Source: Nocardia jiangxiensis NBRC 101359
GTDB taxonomy: Bacteria > Actinomycetota > Actinomycetes > Mycobacteriales > Mycobacteriaceae
Direction of reading: 5' to 3'
Length of the DNA stretch: 64,000 nucleotides
Assembly: GCF_000308615.1 (NCBI RefSeq)
Contig: NZ_BAGB01000169.1
Coordinates: 62,001-126,000, forward strand
In this document: positions 44,380 to 53,084 of the stretch, in pieces
Layout: the number at the start of each line of letters is the position of its first letter
Numbering within the stretch: position 1 is the stretch's first letter
Program-made: the position numbers and the translations under genes
Notes under the pieces: model-generated
The model's database searches: none
What the model was told of the DNA's origin: nothing
Seen by the model: the letters and a program-made list of their open reading frames with translations, nothing else

Positions 44380-45141
44380 TTATTTCGGCGCCATCCGAAT
44401 CGCGCCGTCGAGACGAATCGTCTCCCCGTTCAACATGGCATTCTCAACGATGTGAGTCGCCAGGGCGGCGTATTCATCGGCCCTGCCCAGGCGGGACGGG
44501 TGCGGAACCTGCTCGCCGAGAGACTTCTGCGCCTCCGCGGGCAGCCCCGCCATCATCGGAGTCTCGAAGATGCCGGGAGCGATCGTCACCACGCGGATCA
44601 GGTGACGCGCCAACTCCCGGGCGATCGGCAATGTCATGGCCGCGACACCACCCTTGGACGCGGCGTACGCGGGCTGACCGACCTGACCGTCGAAGGCGGC
44701 GACCGAGGCGGTATCGATGATGACGCCGCGTTCCCCGTCGACCGGTGTGGTGGTGGCCATCCGCTCGGCAGCGAGCCGGATGACGTTGAAGGTGCCGACG
44801 AGATTGATGCGCACCACGCGCTCGAAAACGTCCAGGGGCAGAGGTCCGCTCCTGCCGAGCACCTTTCCGGGTGTGGCGACACCGGCGCAGTTCACGACTA
44901 TGCGCAGATCCCCGAGATCGGCGGCGCGATCGATCGCGGCCGCCACTTCGGTAGCGGATGTGACGTCAGCGGCCGCGAAGACCGCATCGGCGCCGAGTCC
45001 GGCTGTCGCCGCTTCCCGATCGGCCATCGGCAGATCGATCAGCACCACCTTGGCTCCCCGAGCGTGCAGTGCGCGAGCCGTGGCGTTGCCGAGCCCGGAC
45101 GCGCCACCGGTCACCACCGCGACTGTTCCGTCGATATTCAT
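44380..45141 (-). CDS. Short-chain 3-hydroxyacyl-CoA dehydrogenase (HSD17B10-like SDR)
   Basis: A 253-residue classic SDR with VTGGASGLGNA for NAD binding, VNCAGVA, and an intact Ser-Tyr-Lys active site (ASVAAFDGQVGQPAYAASKGG). The APGIFETPMMAGLP segment is typical of the type-2 3-hydroxyacyl-CoA dehydrogenase/HSD10 group. It would oxidise a 3-hydroxyacyl-CoA to the 3-ketoacyl-CoA. An AGGAGACC site precedes the ATG. It is the last gene of a leftward operon after the HSDL2-like SDR and the phosphotransferase, fitting the final step of 4-hydroxyacyl-CoA breakdown. Confidence 0.88.
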   Translation of the reverse strand: MNIDGTVAVVTGGASGLGNATARALHARGAKVVLIDLPMADREAATAGLGADAVFAAADVTSATEVAAAIDRAADLGDLRIVVNCAGVATPGKVLGRSGPLPLDVFERVVRINLVGTFNVIRLAAERMATTTPVDGERGVIIDTASVAAFDGQVGQPAYAASKGGVAAMTLPIARELARHLIRVVTIAPGIFETPMMAGLPAEAQKSLGEQVPHPSRLGRADEYAALATHIVENAMLNGETIRLDGAIRMAPK

Positions 45142-45206
45142 TGGTCTCCTGAATCTGGTTCCGACGCATCGATCGAACGATGCGGATCAAGCGAATTCCG
45201 TTGCTG

Positions 45207-46034
45207 TCAGCGCGGATCCACGAAGATGTCGTATTCGAGGGGAGGCTGTCCCCCGTACTCGTCGAGGTCGGTGATTCCGGCTTCGGCCAGTACGTCCACG
45301 TCCAGCACGCACCGGTTGGCGTATCCGGATGGGTCGCCGAAGATCCGCATCGCCGCGTCCGCCATGATTTTCGGATTGCGCGCGTGGGCAGCAGCTTCGG
45401 CCCCGCCCAGCAGGTTCACCACGGCGGCAGTGGCAATGGTGGTTTCCGGCCACAAGCAGGTGCTGACCACCGAGGTGTCGGCATACTCCGCGCCGAATCC
45501 CATGGCCAGCAACGTCATTCCGTATTTGGCCAACATGTACCCGGGGTGCTTGCCCAGCCACTCCTGCGACATGTTCAGCGGCGGCGACAACGTCAGGATC
45601 TGCCCCTGTGACGACTTGCGCAGATACGGAAGGCATCCGCGGGTCAGGGCGAAGGTTCCGCGCACGTTCACCTGCTGCATGAGGTCGAAGCGCTTCATCG
45701 GCAGATCCTCGGTGCCGGACAGGGTGAGCACACTCGCGTTGTTGACACAGATGTCGATGCCGCCGAATCGTTCGACAGCCGTCTGCACGACGCGCTCGAC
45801 GTCGGCGTCCTTGCGAACATCGCCGACCACACCGACCGCATTGCCGCCCGCCGATTCGATTTCGGCCACGGCGGAACGAAGGGTCCCGGGCAGCCGAGGG
45901 TCGGGCACATCGGTTTTTGCCAACAGCACGACGTTGCCGCCCCGCGCCGCGAACTCCGCGGCGATCGTGTACCCGATACCTCGGCTGCCGCCGGACATGA
46001 CCAGCGTGCGGCCATGGAAACTGTTGTCCTTCAA
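45207..46034 (-). CDS. HSDL2-like SDR
   Basis: A 275-residue SDR of the hydroxysteroid dehydrogenase-like 2 group. MSGGSRGIGYTIA is the cofactor motif, and LSPPLNMS followed by GYMLAKYGM carries the Ser, Tyr and Lys; CLWPETTIATAAV follows. I favour TTG at 46034 as start because AGAGGGA lies 6 bp upstream and the N-terminus then has the usual length; ATG 46049 is the alternative but overlaps that site. It is 68 bp downstream of the phosphotransferase gene. HSDL2 proteins are linked to lipid metabolism; the exact substrate is not established. Confidence 0.83.
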   Translation of the reverse strand: MKDNSFHGRTLVMSGGSRGIGYTIAAEFAARGGNVVLLAKTDVPDPRLPGTLRSAVAEIESAGGNAVGVVGDVRKDADVERVVQTAVERFGGIDICVNNASVLTLSGTEDLPMKRFDLMQQVNVRGTFALTRGCLPYLRKSSQGQILTLSPPLNMSQEWLGKHPGYMLAKYGMTLLAMGFGAEYADTSVVSTCLWPETTIATAAVVNLLGGAEAAAHARNPKIMADAAMRIFGDPSGYANRCVLDVDVLAEAGITDLDEYGGQPPLEYDIFVDPR

Positions 46035-46102
46035 CGCATTCCCTCTCATCGACCGAGCCCGCCGACGCCCGGTGCAGGTCGTCGGCGAGGCCGGGAGTGT
46101 TG

Positions 46103-47146
46103 TCAGTGCGCCGGGCGCGGGCCGACGTATTCGGCGAACGCCGTGTGACCGCGTTCGATCAACGCGGGCACCATCGCACCGAGCCGTTCGAACCCGTCCC
46201 CGACGGTCAAGCCCTGCTGTGTGCGGTAGTGAATGCCTTCGAAGATCGCGGCGATCTTGTAGTAGGCGAATCCCAGGTACCACCCGAATTCGGACAGATC
46301 GCAGCCGGTCAGCTCCGCGTACTGCGCGACCAGCGTGTCGGCGGTGGGGAATCCGGGCACGTCGCCGGGCACCGCGGCGACCGGACTGTCCAATCCGCGG
46401 AAACCGTCCCACCAGATCACCATCGAGGCCAGATCGGTCAGCGGGTCGCCGAGGGTGGCCATTTCCCAGTCGAGCACGCCCACGACACGGGCGTTCTGCG
46501 GATCGACCACCACGTTGTCGAGACGATAATCACCGTGCACCAGCGCGGCCGCGCGGCCGAACGGCAGCGCAGCGGCCAGCCGCTCCCCCAGGTCCACCAG
46601 ATCCGGCAGGTCCCGGCTGTGCGACGCGGCCACCTGAGCATCCCAACGACGCAGTTGCCGTTCGAGATATCCCTGCGGACGCCCGAGATCGCCCAGACCC
46701 ACCGCTTCGGGATCGAGCCGATGCAGACGAGCGAGCGTGTCGACGAGCCCGGCGGCGAGATCGTTCGACTTCGCGCTGATCCGGTCGAGCTGCTCTCGCT
46801 CGCGCAGCACCGCACCGCGCGCGAACTCCATGATGTAGAACGGCGCGCCGATGATCTCCGGGCCCGCGATCACCAGCGGTGCGGGCACGGGGACATCGGT
46901 GGGATGCAGCGCGCGCAGCATCCGATATTCACGATCCATGTCGTGCGCGGTAGCGAGCACGTGCCCCAGCGGTGGGCGGCGCAGCACCCACTCGGTCGTG
47001 CCGTCCGTCAGCCGATAGGTCAGATTCGACCGACCGCCGGAGAGCAGTTCGACCCGCAACGGGCCGTTGAGCAGATCGGGGATCTCGGCACGAATGAACT
47101 CTTCGAGCTGAGGTACAGATATTCCGGGAATAGCCGGAGCCGACAT
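46103..47146 (-). CDS. Aminoglycoside-phosphotransferase-fold acyl-CoA kinase (LvaA/ACAD10-11 N-domain type)
   Basis: A 347-residue kinase-fold protein with SGGRSNLTYRL near the N-terminus, the catalytic VHGDYRLDN motif, and VLDWEMATLGDPLTDLA as the metal-binding motif. This subgroup acts on acyl-CoA metabolism rather than on antibiotics. In Pseudomonas LvaA and in mammalian ACAD10/11 the domain phosphorylates the 4-hydroxyl of 4-hydroxyacyl-CoA so that the acyl-CoA dehydrogenase-like partner can remove it. Here the partner is encoded at 48181-49398. ATG 47146 has AGGA 8 bp upstream and is preferred over ATG 47155. Confidence 0.85.
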   Translation of the reverse strand: MSAPAIPGISVPQLEEFIRAEIPDLLNGPLRVELLSGGRSNLTYRLTDGTTEWVLRRPPLGHVLATAHDMDREYRMLRALHPTDVPVPAPLVIAGPEIIGAPFYIMEFARGAVLREREQLDRISAKSNDLAAGLVDTLARLHRLDPEAVGLGDLGRPQGYLERQLRRWDAQVAASHSRDLPDLVDLGERLAAALPFGRAAALVHGDYRLDNVVVDPQNARVVGVLDWEMATLGDPLTDLASMVIWWDGFRGLDSPVAAVPGDVPGFPTADTLVAQYAELTGCDLSEFGWYLGFAYYKIAAIFEGIHYRTQQGLTVGDGFERLGAMVPALIERGHTAFAEYVGPRPAH

Positions 47147-47264
47147 GAACACCATCCTGAGACCGAGCGATCGTCCGGTAGAATTGAACAGAATCGAAAG
47201 CTAGCCGACACCTCCGGCGATGTCAACGGCGACTAGGCTCGTCCTGCTGCGAAAGGAGCCTGGA

Positions 47265-48113
47265 TTGACCGCACGAGAGCTGCAGGAACGAAATGCCGAC
47301 GAGGAGCGCGAACTGCTCGGGCGGCGGTTGCGCGCGGCCCGGCAGGCGAAGGGGCTCACCATCCGGGACGTCGCTCCGGAGATCGGCGTGAGCGTCGGCA
47401 CCTGGAGTGCGATCGAGAACGGACTCGCGCGAATCTCCGAGGACCGGCTCACCGGCGCGGCGCGCCTGTTCGACACCGACCCCGCCGAACTGCGCGGAGC
47501 GCCGCTGCCGAACGAGAGCGATCGCAGGTGGCGGGATTTCCCGCCGCTGCAGCTTCCCGCCCCCATCACCGGCGCGCTGAACGCCTTCGTCGAACTCGGC
47601 TACCACGGCGCGACGATCCGCGAAATCGCCAACCGGGCAGAGCTTTCGGTCGCCGGGGTGTATCACCACTGGCCGACCAAACAGCATCTGCTCGTCGCAC
47701 TGCTGGACCTGACGATGGACGATCTGCGCGAACGTTGCCGCGCGGCGCGCGCGGAGGGCGACGGTCCGGTCGAGCGGCTCGAGCGACTGGTCGAATGCCT
47801 CGCCCTGTTCCACACCCATCGACGCGAACTCGGCTTCATCGGCGCCAGCGAGATGCGCAGCCTGGACGAGCCGCATCGCACCCGCATCGCGGCGGCGCGG
47901 CGGGACGTGCAGCAGATGGTCGAGGACGAGGTCGCCGAGGGTTGCCGCCGGGGCGCGATGCTCACCCCGCTGCCGCGCGAAGCAGCCCGCGCGGTGGTGA
48001 CCCTGTGCACCGCACTGCCGCAGTGGTGGTCGCCCGCGGGCGAACTCACTCCCGACGCGGTCGCCCGGCAGTACATCGAGTTCGCTCGCGATATCGTCCG
48101 CGCTCCTCGTTGA
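47265..48113 (+). CDS. XRE-TetR fusion transcriptional regulator
   Basis: About 282 residues with two DNA-binding domains. First is an XRE/Cro-type helix-turn-helix (LGRRLRAARQAKGLTIRDV, then IGVSVGTWSAIENG), then a TetR-type HTH (IREIANRAELSVAGVYHHW) and a TetR ligand domain. TTG at 47265 lies 6 bp after a perfect AAGGAG and is preferred over ATG 47220. It is divergent from the phosphotransferase operon and directly upstream of the acyl-CoA dehydrogenase gene, whose promoter overlaps its stop codon. It probably represses both. Confidence 0.85.
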   Translation: MTARELQERNADEERELLGRRLRAARQAKGLTIRDVAPEIGVSVGTWSAIENGLARISEDRLTGAARLFDTDPAELRGAPLPNESDRRWRDFPPLQLPAPITGALNAFVELGYHGATIREIANRAELSVAGVYHHWPTKQHLLVALLDLTMDDLRERCRAARAEGDGPVERLERLVECLALFHTHRRELGFIGASEMRSLDEPHRTRIAAARRDVQQMVEDEVAEGCRRGAMLTPLPREAARAVVTLCTALPQWWSPAGELTPDAVARQYIEFARDIVRAPR

Positions 48114-48162
48114 CGCCCTGCCCCGAGCCACCCTATAGTTCAGTACCGATCATTTGATCGGT
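48110..48162 (+). promoter_or_regulatory. Promoter and TetR-type operator of the acyl-CoA dehydrogenase gene
   Basis: TTGACG (48110-48115), 18 bp, TATAGT (48134-48139), followed by the perfect dyad ACCGATCA-TT-TGATCGGT at 48145-48162, where transcription should start. The -35 overlaps the stop codon of the regulator gene. AGGAGGTG follows just before the dehydrogenase ATG. Confidence 0.75.
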
Positions 48163-48180
48163 CTTGTTCAGGAGGTGTTC

Positions 48181-49398
48181 ATGACCGGATACGAACTCCC
48201 CGCGCCCTCGCCGCGGGCATCGGAGCTGCACGAGCGCATGGCGCGATTCATGCGTGAGCGCGTGCTGCCGGCCGAAGCCGACTACCTGACGTGGCGTCGC
48301 GAGGCCGGACCGGACGACCACGTCGTGCCGCCGATCGTCGAAGAGTTGAAGCAGTACGCCAAGACCGAGGGTCTGTGGAACCTGTTCCTGCCCGCGGCTT
48401 CCGGGCTGACCCAGCTCGAGTACGCACCGATCGCCGAACTGTCCGGGTGGAGCCTGGAAATCGCGCCGGAAGCGATCAACGGACAGGCCCCCGACACCGG
48501 CAATATGGAACTGCTGCATCTGCTGGGTAGCGAACAGCAGAAACAAGATTGGCTCGAGCCGCTGCTCGCGGGCGATATCCGATCGGCGTTCGCCATGACC
48601 GAACCCGATGTCGCCAGCAGCGACGCGACGAATATCGCGACTCGGATCGAACGCGACGGCGACGAGTACGTGATCAACGGACGCAAATGGTGGACCAGTG
48701 GCGCGATGGATCCGCGCTGCGCCTTCTTCATCCTGATGGGCAAGACCGACCCCACCGCACCGGTTCACCGGCAGCAGACGATGGTGCTGATACCGCGAGA
48801 CACCAAGGGCGTGCAGGTGATTCGCGACTACCCCGTGATGGGGCACCACGACCAGCACGGCCACGCGGAAGTCCTGTTCACCGATGTGCGCGTTCCGGTC
48901 GAGAACGTCATCGGCGAGGAGGGTGGCGGTTTCGCCGCCGCGCAGGCGCGGCTCGGGCCGGGCCGCATCCACCATTGCATGCGCGCCCTCGGCGCGGCAG
49001 AACGTGCGCTCTCGTTGCTCGTGGCACGTGCGAAAGAGCGTGTCGCCTTCGGTAAGTCGCTTGCGGAGCAAGGCGTCGTGCGCGAGCAGATCGCCGAATC
49101 GCGCATCGAGATCGACCAGGCGAGGCTGCTGTGCCACCACACGGCCCACGTCATCGACACCAGCGGCAACAAGGCGGCCAAGGATCTGGTCGCCATGGCG
49201 AAGGTCGCGGTTCCGCGCACCGCTCTGCGGGTCATCGATCGTGCCATCCAGGTACACGGCGGAGCCGGAGTCACCGATACGACTCCGCTCGCCGCCATGT
49301 ACGCCTGGCATCGCGCGATGCGCCTGTTCGACGGCCCGGACGAGGTGCACATCCAGGCGATCGCGAAGAGCGAACTCCGGCGCGATCCGCAGTTCTGA
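48181..49398 (+). CDS. Acyl-CoA dehydrogenase, ACAD10/11-LvaC type
   Basis: A 405-residue flavoprotein with FAMTEPDVASSDATNI, WWTSGAMDPRC and a C-terminal HGGAGVTDTTPLA followed by RLFDGPDEVHIQAIAK. The DGPDEVH ending is typical of the ACAD11/FadE subgroup. An ideal AGGAGGTG site decides ATG 48181. With the phosphotransferase at 46103-47146 it forms the pair seen fused in ACAD10/11 and separate in the levulinate operon (LvaA/LvaC). The expected role is conversion of a phosphorylated 4-hydroxyacyl-CoA towards 3-hydroxyacyl-CoA. It could also be an ordinary acyl-CoA dehydrogenase. Confidence 0.88.
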   Translation: MTGYELPAPSPRASELHERMARFMRERVLPAEADYLTWRREAGPDDHVVPPIVEELKQYAKTEGLWNLFLPAASGLTQLEYAPIAELSGWSLEIAPEAINGQAPDTGNMELLHLLGSEQQKQDWLEPLLAGDIRSAFAMTEPDVASSDATNIATRIERDGDEYVINGRKWWTSGAMDPRCAFFILMGKTDPTAPVHRQQTMVLIPRDTKGVQVIRDYPVMGHHDQHGHAEVLFTDVRVPVENVIGEEGGGFAAAQARLGPGRIHHCMRALGAAERALSLLVARAKERVAFGKSLAEQGVVREQIAESRIEIDQARLLCHHTAHVIDTSGNKAAKDLVAMAKVAVPRTALRVIDRAIQVHGGAGVTDTTPLAAMYAWHRAMRLFDGPDEVHIQAIAKSELRRDPQF

Positions 49399-49404
49399 GA
49401 CGGA

Positions 49405-49623
49405 TCAGACCCGGATCAGCACCTTCGTGCCCGCACCCTCGTGCAACCGATGGAACGTAGCCACCACATCGGCCATGGTGGCTTCCTCGACCCAGCCCGC
49501 CGGGTCGTAGGAGCCCGCCGCCATGGCCGCGATCACCGCATCGAAATCGGCGGGCAGGTAGGCCAGCGAACCGGTGATCGACCGTTCGGAGAACACCAGC
49601 CGGACCTTCGCCACGGTCTCCAC
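49405..49623 (-). pseudogene. C-terminal fragment of a zinc-type alcohol dehydrogenase
   Basis: About 72 residues (FSERSITGSLAYLPADFDAV, later DVVATFHRLHEGAGTKVLI) match the last strand-helix units of a medium-chain dehydrogenase. The catalytic and NAD-binding parts are missing. Its 5' end meets the remnant on the other strand at about 49624, indicating a deletion junction. Confidence 0.65.
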
Positions 49624-50261
49624 GCGGACATCTCCTGGACCGAGAAGGTGTGGTGCTCGCTGTTCGCGCGGGACGGCTCACTCCAGATCGATTTCGGTCT
49701 CGGTAAGTACCACAACCGCAACGTCATCGACGGCTTCGTCGGAATATCGCGCGGAGGATGTACTTCCAGCCCAAGGACGGCAGCGACCCCTACGAGATCC
49801 ACCACTACCTCCAGTGGGTGAACGGGGAGGTGCACTACTTCTCCGGGTTCGTCGATTACGCCGACGGACACCAGGAGCCGTTGCACGGCGCGGTCGACGA
49901 CCTGAAATACGACCCCGCGACCAGGCGCCTGCTCGGCGGCACCATGACCTTCGACGCGGGCTGGGGCAAGACCCGCACCGTGGAGATCGCCCCGGTGTCC
50001 GATACCGGTTTCCACCTCGGCACCGCGCACTATTTCGGGTTCAAGGGCGAGCGGCACGGACAGGGGCACGGGGTCGACCACACCTCGGGCGAGCGGTACG
50101 CGGATAAGACCGGTCGCGACACGATCATGGAAGCACATCAGTTGCGCGACTGCGTCATTCGCACTCAGGAGGGCGATGCGACGGGCTTCGGCATCTTCGA
50201 GTCGGTCGTCCTGGGCGATCACCCGCGCTATGGCCTGAGCGGCTCGGACTCCTTCTTGTGA
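49624..50261 (+). pseudogene. Truncated, frameshifted conserved hypothetical (DUF7064/7065-like)
   Basis: One frame (49624-49750) reads ADISWTEKVWCSLFARDG and FGLGKYHNRNVIDGFVGI; another frame (from 49758) continues MYFQPKDGSDPYEIHHYL and GTAHYFGFKGERHGQGHG to the stop at 50261. These look like the N-terminal and C-terminal blocks of one uncharacterised actinobacterial protein family (about 350 residues), with the start and the middle lost. A product from 49758 is possible but would lack half the protein. Family naming is from memory and uncertain. Confidence 0.6.
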
Positions 50262-50276
50262 GTCCGCTGAACTGTC

Positions 50277-50312
50277 GGGGCCCGGCGGCGAGATCCATCG
50301 CCGCCGGGCCCC
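50277..50312. terminator. Strong bidirectional hairpin terminator
   Basis: A perfect 15-bp GC-rich stem (50277-50291 with 50298-50312) and a GATCCA loop, between the plus-strand remnant and the convergent ligase gene ending at 50334. Confidence 0.85.
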
Positions 50313-50333
50313 GGGTTCGCCCGCCCCATCGCA

Positions 50334-51902
50334 TCACTCGGCCGAATGATCCTCCCGCAGAATACGTTTGAGCACCTTCCCGCTGGGGTTCTTCGGGAGT
50401 TCCTCGACGAACCTGATCGACTTGGGCACCTTGTACGGAGCGAGACGGCTCCGGCAGTGCTCGGTGATGTCCTGCGTCGTCAGCGCGACGTTGTCGGCGA
50501 GCACGACCGTCGCGGCCACCGCCTCGATCCACCGGCTGTCGGGAATTCCGTAGACGGCCGCTTCGGAGATCTGGGGGATTTCGTAGAGGACTTCCTCCAC
50601 TTCGCGGCCGGCCACGTTCTCGCCGCCGGATTTGACCATGTCCTTCTTGCGGTCGACCACCCACAGGTAGCCGTCGCGGTCGAAATATCCGAGGTCACCC
50701 GAATGGAACCAGCCGTCGGCGAATGCCTCGCGCGTCTTCTCCGGCAGGTTGAAGTAACCGAGTGTCACCTGCGGGCTCCGGTGCACGATCTCCCCCACTT
50801 CGCCGACGCCCGCTGGTCTTCCCGCATCGTCGAGGATCAGCGTCGAGACGTTCAACGCGGCACGTCCGGCCGAACCGCCGCGCGAATCCTGGTCGGCAGG
50901 CGGAAGTACCGTCGCGAGCGACCCCATCTCGGTCTGGCCGTAGAAGTTCCACAGCTGTAGGCCCGGAAGGGCTTCTCGCAGTTCGTTCAGGACTTCCCTG
51001 GGCAAGGCGGAAGCGCCGTAGTAGCCCTTGCGCAACGTCATCGGAGCCCGGTTGCCCGAAACCAGTTCGCGCAGAATCGATATCCACACCGTGGGCGGGC
51101 AGAAGAGATTCGTGACACCATGCTGTTCGATCGCGCCGAGCATGGCGACCGGATCCGGACGATCGAGGATGATGCTGGTCGCGCCGAGATACAGATCCGG
51201 GATCAGGAAGTTGTCGAGCTGCGCGCAGTGATAGAACGGCAGCGCGTGGACCTCGATATCACTGTCCTGTTTCCCGCCGGAGACGATGCAGCTCAGGTAC
51301 TGCCACATCAGCGTCCGACTGGAGTGCATGACACCTTTCGGGCGGGATTCGGTGCCCGAGGTGTACATGATTCTGATCAGTGCGTCGTCGTCGACCTGGA
51401 TGTCCGGTGCGGGGGAAGCGACGTTCGCCAACGCCGCGTCCAGGTCCGGCCAGTCCGCGGCACGAGATTCGCCCACCGATATGCCGAATCGGACCGGAAT
51501 ACCGACGACGGCTTTCTCGATCGCCTCGTCGACGACCGGGCACAGTGCGTCCTCGGCGACGAAACCCGAGGGGCGGCAGTCGTCGATGAGATAGGCGACC
51601 TCCCCGGCGGTCAGCATGAAGTTGATCGGAACGGCCACGACGCCGATGCGCGCCGCGCCGAAGATGACGACCGGGAACTGCCAGCAATTGTGCGACATGA
51701 TCGCGAGACGGTCACCGGGACGCAGCCCGTGCTCCCACAGACAGGCCGCGGCGGAATCCACCAGACGATCGAACTCCGCGAACGTAATTCGCGTATCCCG
51801 ATGCACGAGGGCGGTCTTGTCCGGTGAACGCAGTGCGCTGCGCCGCGGTATGTCGCCCAGTACCTGAGAGCGGGCCTGCGAGATCATCGAGTTGTCTGTC
51901 AT
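50334..51902 (-). CDS. Acyl-CoA synthetase (AMP-forming)
   Basis: A 522-residue adenylate-forming ligase with P-loop YTSGTESRPKGV, adenine motif NFYGQTEMG, hinge DRKKDMVKSGGENV and catalytic Lys in NPSGKVLK. ATG 51902 is preferred; GTG 51932 overlaps the flavin-reductase stop. It is the last gene of an operon SnoaL-RibB-flavin reductase-ligase, so it likely activates an acid that is a substrate or product of the flavin monooxygenase encoded at 57337-58530. Confidence 0.9.
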   Translation of the reverse strand: MTDNSMISQARSQVLGDIPRRSALRSPDKTALVHRDTRITFAEFDRLVDSAAACLWEHGLRPGDRLAIMSHNCWQFPVVIFGAARIGVVAVPINFMLTAGEVAYLIDDCRPSGFVAEDALCPVVDEAIEKAVVGIPVRFGISVGESRAADWPDLDAALANVASPAPDIQVDDDALIRIMYTSGTESRPKGVMHSSRTLMWQYLSCIVSGGKQDSDIEVHALPFYHCAQLDNFLIPDLYLGATSIILDRPDPVAMLGAIEQHGVTNLFCPPTVWISILRELVSGNRAPMTLRKGYYGASALPREVLNELREALPGLQLWNFYGQTEMGSLATVLPPADQDSRGGSAGRAALNVSTLILDDAGRPAGVGEVGEIVHRSPQVTLGYFNLPEKTREAFADGWFHSGDLGYFDRDGYLWVVDRKKDMVKSGGENVAGREVEEVLYEIPQISEAAVYGIPDSRWIEAVAATVVLADNVALTTQDITEHCRSRLAPYKVPKSIRFVEELPKNPSGKVLKRILREDHSAE

Positions 51903-51918
51903 CGAAAGTTCCACGGAC

Positions 51919-52419
51919 TCACGCGATATCACTGGGCACGTGAGTGCCGAACTGGCGACGATGATAGGTCAGCGGGGCAGCCCCCGGTGAGGTGTCCACT
52001 TCGAGCACCTGCCCGACGATAATCTCGTGGTCTCCGCCGTCGACGAATTCGAGTGCCGTACAAGCGACCCAGATCGCGGTACCGGCCAAGCGCGGCAGGC
52101 CCGCCGATTCCTGCCAGTCGATGCCGTCGAATTTCGCAGCGCCCTTACCGGCCAACTGTCGCGCCATCGCATGCTGGTGAGAGGACAGAACATTGACCCC
52201 GAAGCTGTTCGACTCCGCGATGTATCCGAGGCAGTCCGAACTCTTGGCCAAGGCTACGGAAATCAGACAGGGCTGCATGGACAGTGACACGACAGCGCTC
52301 ACGGTGGTGCCGTGCGGCCGCTCACCGGCCATGACGGTCACCACGGTCACCGGCGCAGCCAAATGCGCCATCGCGTCACGGAATCCGGACTCCAGCGAGA
52401 CCTGAGTCAGATTGGTCAT
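51919..52419 (-). CDS. Flavin reductase (HpaC/HsaB-like)
   Basis: A 166-residue NAD(P)H:flavin oxidoreductase with AAPVTVVTVMAGERPHGTTVSAVVSLSMQP-type N-terminal strands (TVVTV at residue 25, GTTVSAV near 38) and FGVNVLSSHQ. Such proteins supply reduced FMN or FAD to a separate monooxygenase. The matching oxygenase is most likely the group D enzyme at 57337-58530. It lies 40 bp after the RibB-like gene. Confidence 0.9.
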   Translation of the reverse strand: MTNLTQVSLESGFRDAMAHLAAPVTVVTVMAGERPHGTTVSAVVSLSMQPCLISVALAKSSDCLGYIAESNSFGVNVLSSHQHAMARQLAGKGAAKFDGIDWQESAGLPRLAGTAIWVACTALEFVDGGDHEIIVGQVLEVDTSPGAAPLTYHRRQFGTHVPSDIA

Positions 52420-52459
52420 TCGTAGCTCTTTCGTACAGATAGTCGGACCGGGGAGCGCA

Positions 52460-53071
52460 CTACCGGACTCGGCCGTCGACCGCCGACTCGGCAGCCCGCA
52501 CCACGTCGGAATAATTGAAGGAGGGAATACCCGACAACGCGGGGTCCTCGACCACCGCGCAGAACGCCATCGATGTGCCTGCGCGCCCGCACAATTCGGC
52601 GGTCGCCGCGAGTATCGAGGGACGGTTCGACGGGCGGTGCTCGGCCAGCACCGGAATCACGTGACCCGGCCGCCGCAACGCGCCCGGCGTCGCGAACGGA
52701 TCGGCCAGCACGCGCAGTGTCGTGGCCCGGTCGCGAGCCGAGATCCCGGTGGTGATGCCGACGGTCGAATCGACCGAGACCCGCATCGAACCCACATACC
52801 AGCGGTCGGAATCGTCGCGCCAACAGGCGGGCGGTAATTCGAGACGGCGGCACGCCTGCTCGTCGACCGTGGCACAGATGAATCCTGATCCGTACCGCAC
52901 CAACGAGACAGCGGCCGACACCGTGACCGAATCCGCCAGCGCGACCATGTCGCATCCGGCGCCCATGATGTCATCGACGGCGAGGGCCACATGCCCGGTG
53001 CGCAAGGCGGCGACGGCCTGATCGAGGCGGCCCGCGGCGCGCCTGCTCGCCGGTGCGGTCGGAACAGTCAT
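52460..53071 (-). CDS. RibB-like protein (3,4-dihydroxy-2-butanone-4-phosphate synthase paralogue) with altered active site
   Basis: A 203-residue protein with the RibB fold: VRYGSGFICATV, SVDSTVGITTGISARDRA and RRPGHVIPV are all recognisable. In authentic RibB the Asp pair is followed by an acidic DRENEGD-like run that binds the metal and ribulose-5-phosphate. Here it is IMGAGCD after VDD (residues 33-41), so key Glu residues are missing. It may be a non-catalytic flavin-cluster protein or have a new activity. It sits between SnoaL-like and flavin-reductase genes, as if linked to flavin supply. GAGG precedes the ATG. Confidence 0.82.
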   Translation of the reverse strand: MTVPTAPASRRAAGRLDQAVAALRTGHVALAVDDIMGAGCDMVALADSVTVSAAVSLVRYGSGFICATVDEQACRRLELPPACWRDDSDRWYVGSMRVSVDSTVGITTGISARDRATTLRVLADPFATPGALRRPGHVIPVLAEHRPSNRPSILAATAELCGRAGTSMAFCAVVEDPALSGIPSFNYSDVVRAAESAVDGRVR

Positions 53072-53084
53072 CGTCGCGACCTCG

